In this document: in pieces, positions 14,623 to 21,053 of the stretch | Layout of the letters: each line of letters opens with the position of its first letter | Position numbering within the stretch: position 1 is the stretch's first letter | The notes under the pieces: generated by a model | Database searches by the model: none | Seen by the model: only the letters and a program-made list of their open reading frames with translations | What the model was told of the DNA's origin: nothing | Made by a program: the position numbers and the translations under genes | Assembly (NCBI GenBank): GCA_946405675.1 | Contig: CAMJIC010000010.1 | Span: 1-24,138 of the forward strand | From: an uncultured Clostridia bacterium | Lineage (GTDB): Bacteria > Bacillota > Clostridia > Lachnospirales > Lachnospiraceae | DNA length: 24,138 nt | Direction of reading: 5' to 3'

Positions 14623-15783
14623 ATGAAAGAAATCACCATAACCACCCTCGAGGAAGGGCAGCGGCTTGACCGCGTGCTGCAGAAATACCTTTCCAAAGCC
14701 ACCCCCGGATTCCTGTACAAGATGCTTCGGAAAAAGAACATCACCCTGAACGGGCACAAGGCGGATGGGAAGGAAAAGCTCGGACAGGGAGATGTGATCC
14801 GTATTTATTTTGCTGAGGAAACACTGGAAAAGTTCACGTCGGAAGACCGGTTAAGCCCTGGAGCCTGGCCGGTCACGTCGCTTGAAATCGTCTACGAGGA
14901 TGAACAGATCCTTCTGGTCAACAAGCCTGCCGGCATGCTGTCCCAGAAATCGGAGCCGGATGATGTGTCGCTCAATGAATACGCGATCGGCTACCTCCTG
15001 GCATCCGGAGCTATCCGTACGGAAAACCTTTCCTCCTTCCGTCCATCCGTCTGCAATCGGCTTGACCGCAATACCAGCGGGATCGTGGCTGTTGGAAAGA
15101 CGACCGCGGCTCTCCAGGAGCTTTCCCGGATGTTCCGGGAGCGTAGCATTCACAAATATTATCAGGCGCTGGTGCTTGGGAACGTGGAAGAGGCCAGGAC
15201 CATCGAGGCCATGCTGGTGAAGAACGAATCGGCCAACCAGGTGAAGGTCTATCCATGTCCGGCCGGAGTGCCTTCCGGAGAGACGATGATGCCTGGTGAG
15301 ACGGTGCTGCCCGGAGAGACGATGATGCCTGGTGAGACGGTGCCGCCCGGGGAGGCTGTGCTGTCCGGAGGGACGATTCCATCCGCCGGTGCAGGGCACC
15401 TGATCCGCACCCGGTATGTTCCGGCAGGCCATCGCACGGACGGTGACATGCAGCATGCCCTGACCCTCCTGGAGATTGAACTGATTACCGGACGGACGCA
15501 TCAGATCCGGGCGCACCTGGCATCCACAGGCCACCCCATCGTCGGGGATCCCAAATACGGCAGCAGGCGCAGGAACGAATATTTCGCGAGGGAATACGGG
15601 CTCCGCAGGCAGCTGCTGCACGCGGGCAGGATCGCATTTACCAAAGAGGACGGTGCCCTGGGCTACCTGCGCGGAAGGGAATTCACCGCAAAGCTCCCGG
15701 AAGACTTTCGCCGCATCCTCAAGGCTGAGAACATTGGGTCATCCCGTACGTATCTGCAGCGGATGGCATTGCGTGCCCGGTGA
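14623..15783 (+). CDS. RluA-family pseudouridine synthase with hexapeptide-repeat insertion
   Basis: The product has 386 residues against about 300-330 for S4-containing RluA proteins. The S4-like domain spans about 1-70 (LDRVLQKYLSKATPGFLYKMLRKKNI). The catalytic core has IVYEDEQILLVNKPAGMLSQ, NRLDRNTSGIV with catalytic Asp148, SIHKYYQALVLG and LITGRTHQIRAHLAS. It makes pseudouridine in 23S rRNA or tRNA; the exact site cannot be told. Residues 219-254 are six GETMMP/GETVLP-type hexapeptides between the KVYPCPAG segment and the TRYVP strand, where the family usually has a short loop. ATG 14623 has AAGAGGA about 10 nt upstream. It is the second pseudouridine synthase of this stretch with a repeat insertion. 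Confidence 0.9.
   Translation: MKEITITTLEEGQRLDRVLQKYLSKATPGFLYKMLRKKNITLNGHKADGKEKLGQGDVIRIYFAEETLEKFTSEDRLSPGAWPVTSLEIVYEDEQILLVNKPAGMLSQKSEPDDVSLNEYAIGYLLASGAIRTENLSSFRPSVCNRLDRNTSGIVAVGKTTAALQELSRMFRERSIHKYYQALVLGNVEEARTIEAMLVKNESANQVKVYPCPAGVPSGETMMPGETVLPGETMMPGETVPPGEAVLSGGTIPSAGAGHLIRTRYVPAGHRTDGDMQHALTLLEIELITGRTHQIRAHLASTGHPIVGDPKYGSRRRNEYFAREYGLRRQLLHAGRIAFTKEDGALGYLRGREFTAKLPEDFRRILKAENIGSSRTYLQRMALRAR
15277..15384 (+). repeat. In-frame 18-bp tandem repeat (6 units) in the RluA-family gene
   Basis: Units at 15277, 15295, 15313, 15331, 15349 and 15367 encode GETMMP, GETVLP, GETMMP, GETVPP, GEAVLS and GGTIPS. The first two units form a 36-bp super-repeat copied once; later units are diverged. 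Confidence 0.93.
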
Positions 15784-15858
15784 CACCTGATATACATTTT
15801 ATACGCCCTCAGCAGCAAGTGCCTGGGGCTGTCCTGAGTAGTTACGGTAAAGGGTAAA

Positions 15859-16407
15859 ATGGCAACATGGAATTCAAGAGGCCTCCGGGGAAGCACCCTC
15901 GAAGACCTGATCAACCGCACCAACGACCAGTACCGGGAGAAGAAGCTCGCCCTGATCCAGAAAGTTCCGACTCCGATCACCCCGATCGACATCGATAAGG
16001 AATCCAGGCATATCACCCTTGCGTATTTCGGGCAGAAATCCACGGTGGACTATATCGGAGCCGTGCAGGGCGTCCCTGTATGCTTTGACGCAAAGGAGAC
16101 AAAGAGCAATACCTTCAGCCTCCAGAACGTCCATGAGCATCAGGTGGAATTCATGCGATGCTTTGAACAGCAGATGGGACTTGCATTTCTCCTGATCTTC
16201 TATTCCTCCCGTGATGAATTCTACTATATGCCGTTCTGTGACCTGGACCGCGCCTGGAAACGTGCGCAGGACAACGGAAGAAAATCGATCCCGTTTGATG
16301 AGATTGATACCACTCTCCGGATCTGGCCGAACAGGCACGGAATCCTGCTTCCATACCTTGATACGCTGCAGATCGACCTGGAACGCCATCCATGGGCGCA
16401 GGAATGA
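15859..16407 (+). CDS. recU: Holliday junction resolvase RecU
   Basis: The product has 182 residues (B. subtilis RecU is about 206). Family landmarks are NSRGLRGSTLEDLINRTNDQY near the N-terminus (given here as one 21-residue stretch: N5 to Y25), IQKVPTPI, STVDYIGAVQG, FDAKETKSN, LQNVHEHQVEFM and NGRKSIPFDE. The metal-binding set is Asp64, Asp77 and Lys79; Asp77 stands where B. subtilis has Glu, a conservative change. RecU cuts four-way junctions in recombination and aids chromosome segregation. Here it stands alone between the RluA-family gene and the his promoter, without the pbp1 gene that often follows it. ATG 15859 has a weak upstream site (AAAGGGTAAA). Confidence 0.88.
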   Translation: MATWNSRGLRGSTLEDLINRTNDQYREKKLALIQKVPTPITPIDIDKESRHITLAYFGQKSTVDYIGAVQGVPVCFDAKETKSNTFSLQNVHEHQVEFMRCFEQQMGLAFLLIFYSSRDEFYYMPFCDLDRAWKRAQDNGRKSIPFDEIDTTLRIWPNRHGILLPYLDTLQIDLERHPWAQE

Positions 16408-16430
16408 GCAGGTGGCAGATCCGGGTCGGG

Positions 16431-16459
16431 TTGACAGCAATCGTCATCTTGGGTAAGAT
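16431..16459 (+). promoter_or_regulatory. Promoter of hisZG
   Basis: A consensus TTGACA (16431-16436), a 17-nt spacer and TAAGAT (16454-16459) make the best promoter in the window. It lies 24 nt after the recU stop and gives a leader of about 130 nt before hisZ. Confidence 0.85.
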
Positions 16460-16471
16460 AACGAAAGTTTA

Positions 16472-16493
16472 ATGCTTTAGCACGATAAAGCAT
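16472..16493 (+). promoter_or_regulatory. Dyad at the his transcription start (operator or 5'-leader hairpin)
   Basis: ATGCTTTA (16472-16479) and TAAAGCAT (16486-16493) form a perfect 8-bp inverted repeat with a 6-nt centre, beginning about 13 nt after the -10 box. It could be an operator for a repressor or a hairpin at the mRNA 5' end. No T-box consensus and no histidine-codon leader peptide were found in the leader. Confidence 0.55.
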
Positions 16494-16599
16494 AATAAGA
16501 CAAGATAATTGGATCTGCCGCAGGCAGCGGATCATAAAACGATGAGGGACATGAGAGCGGGAAGCGCCTGGAAACAACAAAACAGAAAGCAAAAAAGCG

Positions 16600-17715
16600 A
16601 TGAATCAGAAAATACTACATACCCCGGAAGGTGTCAGGGACATCTATGGTGATGAGTGCGAGCGTAAGCAGATCCTGGAGCATAAGCTGCATCAGGTGCT
16701 TGCCTCCTACGGATACCGGGACATCGAAACGCCGACCTTTGAATTCTTTGATGTGTTCGGAAGCGATGTTGGGACGATCCCGTCCAAGGATCTTTACAAG
16801 TTTTTTGACCGGGAGGGGAATACCCTGGTCCTGAGGCCGGACTTTACACCTTCCATAGCAAGGGCTGCGAGCCGTTATTTCCCGGTATCGGAGAAGCCTG
16901 TCCGCCTGTGCTACCTGGGCAGGACATTCGTGAACCATCAGGAGCACCGGGGAAGGCTGAAGGAGAATACGGAGATCGGCGCCGAGCTGATCGGAGAAGG
17001 GGCAGTGGACGCAGACGCGGAGATCATTGCCATGGCAACCTCCATGCTCCTTTGCTGCGGGCTGACAGACTTCCAGATCAGCATCGGGCACGCGGGCTTC
17101 TATGAGAGCCTTGTGGAGGAAGCCGGGCTGGACGCGCAGACAGAAGAAAAGCTTCGCATCCTGATCCATAACCACAACCCGTTCGGCGTTGAGCAGCTGC
17201 TTTCGGGGATCGGGATGGATCCCAGGATCCGCACGATCCTGACGCAGCTCACATCCATGAACGGAACCGGAAAGATGCTGGAGGAAGCATTTTCCCTCAC
17301 CGAAGGATTGAAGGCGCAAAAAGCGGTGTGCCGTCTGATGGACATCCTGAAGCTTCTGAAGATCTACCGGCTCGAGCGGCACGCCAGCTTTGACTTCGGC
17401 ATGCTTTCGAGCTACATGTATTACACAGGAGTGATCTTCAGAGGATACACTTATGGAACCGGGGATGCTGTCGTGAAGGGCGGACGGTATGACACACTGC
17501 TGGGGCATTTCGGGAAAGACGCGCCATCCGCCGGCTTCGTTGTCGTGATCGGAAACCTGATGAACGCATTGCAGCGGCAGAAGATTGCAGTGGAAGCCGG
17601 GCCGGAGCGGATTGTGATCACTTACCGGGCACAGGAACGCGAGAAGGCACACCAGGAAGCCGCCAGGCTCCGTGCAGAGGGAAAGAGCGTGGAGATGGTG
17701 CTGGAGCATTCGTAA
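16600..17715 (+). CDS. hisZ: ATP phosphoribosyltransferase regulatory subunit
   Basis: The 371-residue product resembles class II histidyl-tRNA synthetases but is the HisZ paralogue. It has HTPEGVRDIYGDE, a LVLRPDFTPSIAR motif-2 region, FDFGMLSSYMYYTG, FRGYTYGTGDAVVKGGRYD and LLGHFGKDAPSAGF. HisZ pairs with short HisG to form the active, histidine-sensitive ATP phosphoribosyltransferase; the adjacent gene is exactly such a HisG. The C-terminal extension ends at VEMVLEHS, seemingly earlier than many clostridial HisZ proteins, immediately before a dispersed repeat element. That suggests the end may have been altered by it, but I cannot confirm this without an alignment. Its ribosome binding site is weak. 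Confidence 0.9.
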   Translation: MNQKILHTPEGVRDIYGDECERKQILEHKLHQVLASYGYRDIETPTFEFFDVFGSDVGTIPSKDLYKFFDREGNTLVLRPDFTPSIARAASRYFPVSEKPVRLCYLGRTFVNHQEHRGRLKENTEIGAELIGEGAVDADAEIIAMATSMLLCCGLTDFQISIGHAGFYESLVEEAGLDAQTEEKLRILIHNHNPFGVEQLLSGIGMDPRIRTILTQLTSMNGTGKMLEEAFSLTEGLKAQKAVCRLMDILKLLKIYRLERHASFDFGMLSSYMYYTGVIFRGYTYGTGDAVVKGGRYDTLLGHFGKDAPSAGFVVVIGNLMNALQRQKIAVEAGPERIVITYRAQEREKAHQEAARLRAEGKSVEMVLEHS

Positions 17716-17723
17716 ATGCAGCG

Positions 17724-17753
17724 GAACAAGCCACACCCCTGCCAGCGGACCGG
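17724..17753 (+). repeat. Dispersed intergenic repeat, second copy (hisZ-hisG spacer)
   Basis: This matches 6590-6619 at 27 of 30 positions (GAACAAG-y-CACACCCCTGCC core). It starts 9 nt after the hisZ stop. The long hairpin of the other copy is not preserved here. Confidence 0.65.
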
Positions 17754-17801
17754 TCAGCGGGTGAGGCCGAAAACAAAGGATAGACAAGGATACAGAAAAC
17801 A

Positions 17802-18446
17802 ATGAGATATCTGACAGCCGCACTGACGAAAGGCCGCCTGGCCAGGCAGACCATGAATCTGATGGAAAAGATCGGCATCTCCTGCGAAGAGATGCGTGAC
17901 CCGGACACAAGGAAGCTGATCTTTGTGAATGAGGAATACGGCCTGAAGTTCTTTCTTGCGAAAGGCCCTGATGTCCCGACCTATGTCGAGTACGGCGCGG
18001 CAGACCTGGGGGTGGTCGGGGAGGATACGATCATGGAGGAAGGCAGGAAGATCTATGAGGTCCTTGACCTTGGCTTCGGGAAGTGCCGCATGTGCGTTGC
18101 AGGCCCCGAAGACGCCGCGCGCCTTTTGAACGGACAGGAGCAGATCCGGGTCGCCACCAAGTATCCGAAGATCGCAAGGGACTATTTCAACGACACAAAG
18201 AATCAGACCGTTGAGATCATCAAGCTGAACGGCTCGATTGAGCTGGCACCCATCGTCGGCCTTGCGGAGGTCATTGTGGATATTGTTGAGACCGGGTCTA
18301 CCCTTCGGGAAAATGGCCTGAAGGTCCTCGAAGAGGTATGCCCGCTTTCCGCACGCGTGGTCGTCAATCCGGTCAGCATGCGGATGGAGAATGAGCGCAT
18401 CACAAAGCTGCTGAGTGAGATGAATGCCGCGCTGCATGGCAGCTGA
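17802..18446 (+). CDS. hisG: ATP phosphoribosyltransferase catalytic subunit, short form
   Basis: The 214-residue product is the short HisG form, which lacks the C-terminal histidine-binding domain and depends on HisZ. Motifs are LTAALTKGRLARQT, FLAKGPDVPTYVEYGAADLG (a stretch of the periplasmic-binding-like fold) and the PRPP-binding segment IVDIVETGSTLRENGL. It catalyses the first step of histidine synthesis, ATP plus PRPP to phosphoribosyl-ATP. ATG at 17802 follows AAGGA about 11 nt upstream. The operon is interrupted after this gene by accessory DNA. Confidence 0.94.
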   Translation: MRYLTAALTKGRLARQTMNLMEKIGISCEEMRDPDTRKLIFVNEEYGLKFFLAKGPDVPTYVEYGAADLGVVGEDTIMEEGRKIYEVLDLGFGKCRMCVAGPEDAARLLNGQEQIRVATKYPKIARDYFNDTKNQTVEIIKLNGSIELAPIVGLAEVIVDIVETGSTLRENGLKVLEEVCPLSARVVVNPVSMRMENERITKLLSEMNAALHGS

Positions 18447-18478
18447 AGCGTAAATAAGCAGCATAAGGAGAACATGAG

Positions 18479-19846
18479 ATGGGAACCTATCTGAATCCTG
18501 GTAAGCAGAGCTTTCAGATGGCTGTGAATTCTGAAATCTTTGTGGATAAAACACAGATGATCCGGTATCTCAATACAGTAGTGAACACGCAGCAAAGATA
18601 TGTCAGCGTTTCCCGTCCCCGCAGGTTTGGGAAGACCATGGCGGCAGACATGATCTGTGCCTATTATGACCGTGAAGCGGACAGCCGCAGTCTGTTCCTG
18701 CAAAGAAAACTCTCCTTGAGCCAGCCGTTGAAAGCATCCGGAAAAGAACTCCAATGGGATACGTACCTTGGCGCATTTGACGTCATCCGATTGGTGATGA
18801 CAAGGTTTTTCAAGAAGAATAAGACGGTTCAGGAAGCACTCGGAAATCTGCAGAGGCTTGTGGTCAGAGAGATTCGAAAGAAATATCCTGAAACGGAGTG
18901 CTTTGCTGAGGACGATCTGATCCAGACGATTGAAGAGGTGTATTCAGAGAACAACAGACAGGTCGTGATCGTCATTGATGAATGGGATGCTGTGTTCAGG
19001 GAGCGGATAAGCGACAAAGACGGGCAAAGGGAATATCTGGATTTCCTGCGTGACCTGATCAAGGACAATTACCATATCGCACTGGCTTACATGACAGGCA
19101 TTCTGCCGATCAAAAAGTATGGAAAACACTCAGCATTGAATATGTTTACTGAGTATTCCATGATTTTTCCCAGGCAGATGGCACGATATACAGGCTTTAC
19201 GGAAGAAGAAGTGAAGATGCTGTGCGGGCAGTATGGCCGTGACTATGAGATGGTCAAGGCATGGTATGACGGTTATGAGGTTTGCGATACGGTTCCGCCG
19301 GACCCCGGGCATCAGGAACAAAGGGCCACAGGCCTGCCGCCTGCAGCGAACCGCTATGCGTTGTACAGCCCCCTTTCTGTCGTGGAAGCAATGATCACAG
19401 GGATGATCAAAGACTACTGGAATGATACGGAAACATATGAAGCTTTGGCAGAATATATCCGGAAAGATTATGATGGTCTGAAGGATGCAGTCGTCTTGCT
19501 GATGGATGGTGGCAGAGTAAAGATCGATCCATCCACTTATCAGAATGATATGACCACGTTCCACGGAAGAGATGACGTATTATCTCTTTTGATCCATCTG
19601 GGTTACCTGGGTTATGATGTCCAGGAAAATGAGGTTTTCATCCCAAACCGTGAAATTCTGGATGAATTCAAAGTATCTACAAAGAGCAGCGAGTGGGACG
19701 GAGCTTTCAGGCAATTTGAGGATTCCCGGAAAATACTAAAGGCTACATGGAATGAGGATGCAGACCAGGTCGCTGAGTTATTGGAAGAATTCCACAACAG
19801 GACATCGAACCGGACCTACAACGATGAGGCAGCCCTCAATTCATAA
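18479..19846 (+). CDS. AAA-ATPase-like protein, truncated before the PD-(D/E)XK nuclease domain
   Basis: The 455-residue product matches the abundant gut-Firmicutes AAA-ATPase/DUF1703 family. It has N-terminal NPGKQSFQMAVNSEIFVDKT, P-loop variant RPRRFGKT (46-53) and Walker B VVIVIDEWDAV with Asp167-Glu168. GILPIKKYGKHSALNMFTEY and AWYDGYEV follow. Relatives usually run on into a PD-(D/E)XK nuclease domain; this one stops at NDEAALNS, just where that domain should begin. Residues about 272-292 (VPPDPGHQEQRATGLPPAAN) interrupt the usual WYDGY-to-YSPLSV link and recur, as DNA, at 20898-20955. ATG 18479 has AAGGAG at 18465-18470. It lies between hisG and hisD and is AT-richer than the his genes. 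Cellular function is unknown; probably a mobile or defence-type family. Confidence 0.85.
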   Translation: MGTYLNPGKQSFQMAVNSEIFVDKTQMIRYLNTVVNTQQRYVSVSRPRRFGKTMAADMICAYYDREADSRSLFLQRKLSLSQPLKASGKELQWDTYLGAFDVIRLVMTRFFKKNKTVQEALGNLQRLVVREIRKKYPETECFAEDDLIQTIEEVYSENNRQVVIVIDEWDAVFRERISDKDGQREYLDFLRDLIKDNYHIALAYMTGILPIKKYGKHSALNMFTEYSMIFPRQMARYTGFTEEEVKMLCGQYGRDYEMVKAWYDGYEVCDTVPPDPGHQEQRATGLPPAANRYALYSPLSVVEAMITGMIKDYWNDTETYEALAEYIRKDYDGLKDAVVLLMDGGRVKIDPSTYQNDMTTFHGRDDVLSLLIHLGYLGYDVQENEVFIPNREILDEFKVSTKSSEWDGAFRQFEDSRKILKATWNEDADQVAELLEEFHNRTSNRTYNDEAALNS

Positions 19847-19900
19847 ATCCATAATTCTCCATGAGGATCAATAAAGCTTGATGGAATGAGCATTTACGGG

Positions 19901-19931
19901 AACATGGACTTAAACATAAGTCCATGTTTTT
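19901..19931 (+). terminator. Rho-independent terminator inside the his locus
   Basis: AACATGGACTTA (19901-19912) pairs perfectly with TAAGTCCATGTT (19917-19928) over 12 bp, with a 4-nt AACA loop and further T residues after it. It should stop the hisZ-hisG-ATPase transcript before hisD. Confidence 0.88.
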
Positions 19932-20013
19932 CATACAGAGTAATGAAAAAAGTGTGTAAAGGGGCATAGAAGAGTCCATTGCAGATTTCACAGAGAATTC
20001 AGAAAGACTATAG

Positions 20014-20042
20014 TTGATAAGGAATCTTCTGTAAGGTAAAAT
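20014..20042 (+). promoter_or_regulatory. Promoter for the 64-aa/GNAT module, probably also hisD onwards
   Basis: TTGATA (20014-20019), a 17-nt spacer and TAAAAT (20037-20042) lie between the terminator and the small ORF. This is the only good promoter I see between that terminator and hisD. Confidence 0.78.
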
Positions 20043-20074
20043 ATTATCAGTCACATCAGATTGGAGGTGCAATA

Positions 20075-20269
20075 ATGGTTAATGCAATAAGATATGGAAA
20101 ACCGTGCCTGACAAATTTGCCAGAAGATCTGGGAAAAGCTATATTTAAGAAAATCCTTGCTACACCAGCACCTGACCGGGCGAAAATGAAGGCTGAAAGT
20201 GAAGCGTTACTAAAAGAAATGATAGAAGAAAGAGAGAGAGAAGATGCCGGAACCGGTACTGAAGAATGA
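20075..20269 (+). CDS. Small protein, putative antitoxin-like partner of the GNAT protein
   Basis: The 64-residue product is preceded by TTGGAGGTG with good spacing and by a promoter. It has a short N-terminal region (MVNAIRYGKPCLTNLPEDLG) and a charged helical C-terminus (ESEALLKEMIEEREREDAG). It overlaps the GNAT gene by 26 nt, an arrangement typical of toxin-antitoxin pairs in which the antitoxin comes first. I do not recognise a named antitoxin family, and no clear DNA-binding fold can be read. The antitoxin role is inferred from size and position only; it could also be a small cofactor of the acetyltransferase. Confidence 0.6.
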   Translation: MVNAIRYGKPCLTNLPEDLGKAIFKKILATPAPDRAKMKAESEALLKEMIEEREREDAGTGTEE

Positions 20270-20828
20270 ATTGTTTAGTTGCTGCCATCTTGGAGAATCC
20301 GTTAGGGATGAGCATGACATCAAAAGCTTTTCTGTGAAGGATCCAACCGGGAATGGGTTGGTAAATTATCTTCAGTATTATGCATTTTCTGATGAAGATG
20401 AAGGAAATATGCGATCTTATGTGATACGTGATATCCGTTCCGATGAACTTGCAGGGTATTTTTCGCTAAAGGCAGGTCTTATCTCCCTGAACGAGGTAGT
20501 AACGGAAGAAGGGATTATTTTTGACACTTTGCCTGGCGTGGAGATGGCTGATTTTGCTGTGAATTACAGGTATCTGCAAAGGCATCCTAATCTAAGAGGT
20601 CTGGGAAAAGTAATTTTTACAGATTTTGTTCATCCCATTATCGAGGATGCGGCAAGGAGAATTGGCGTGAGATTGATATACATCTTTGCGCTGCCTGTAG
20701 AAAAACTGATTGAGAGATATGGGGAATACGGTTTTGCCAGACTGGATGAACAGTCAGAGGAAGAATTGCATAAAAGACTGAAGCCTCAGTATGATGAGGA
20801 TTGTATCTTCATGTATCAGTTGCTATAG
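20244..20828 (+). CDS. GNAT-family N-acetyltransferase, putative toxin
   Basis: The 194-residue product shows a GNAT fold: GYFSLKAGLISLN strands, then a core with FAVNYRYLQRHP, the acetyl-CoA loop NLRGLGK (116-122, with Asn where Arg/Gln is usual) and IYIFALPVEKLIERYGEYGF. The Tyr in RYGEYGF is where toxin-type and other GNATs place their general-acid tyrosine. TacT/AtaT-type GNAT toxins acetylate charged tRNAs and are encoded after a small antitoxin, as here. The substrate cannot be read. The module is AT-richer than the his genes, supporting acquisition by transfer. The ATG at 20244 has only a purine-rich GAGAGA site, so coupling to the upstream ORF is likely. Confidence 0.78.
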   Translation: MPEPVLKNELFSCCHLGESVRDEHDIKSFSVKDPTGNGLVNYLQYYAFSDEDEGNMRSYVIRDIRSDELAGYFSLKAGLISLNEVVTEEGIIFDTLPGVEMADFAVNYRYLQRHPNLRGLGKVIFTDFVHPIIEDAARRIGVRLIYIFALPVEKLIERYGEYGFARLDEQSEEELHKRLKPQYDEDCIFMYQLL

Positions 20829-20831
20829 TAC

Positions 20832-21000
20832 ATGCCAAAGAAAACCGATCTGCGTTCCGGAAAGCAAAGCCTTCAAATGGCTATGAAGTTTGAGGGTCGG
20901 TTTCGTCTGACGCCGGGTATCAGGAGCAAAGAACTGCAGGCCTGCTGTCTGCATCACTTCGGAATTCAAGCGCCACAGCTGCAAGATAGAGAAGGCATAA
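20832..21000 (+). pseudogene. Decayed, internally deleted AAA-ATPase fragment upstream of hisD
   Basis: The first ~20 codons (DLRSGKQSLQMAM) match the N-terminus of the ATPase at 18479 (YLNPGKQSFQMAV). They are followed directly by a 58-bp stretch (20898-20955) matching 19290-19347 from the middle of that gene at 45 of 58 positions. About 750 bp between them is missing, and the frame within the second part differs. The remnant starts 3 nt after the GNAT stop and happens to be open in frame into hisD. Confidence 0.75.
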
Positions 21001-21053
21001 TCCAATCAGGAAAAAAGGGAAAGCCCATCAGGAAGATAGAGAGAATAACACCC

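Noticed and set aside
16460..16599. T-box or histidine attenuator upstream of hisZ
   Set aside because: No T-box consensus, no run of His codons and no terminator hairpin with a U-run in the leader.
16615..17910. 431-residue open frame on the - strand
   Set aside because: Antisense shadow spanning hisZ, a spacer and hisG; its content follows the opposite strand's codon pattern.
18474..18494. Six-codon open frame overlapping the ATPase start
   Set aside because: It is only 3 nt from the Shine-Dalgarno sequence, which fits the ATG at 18479 better; probably incidental.
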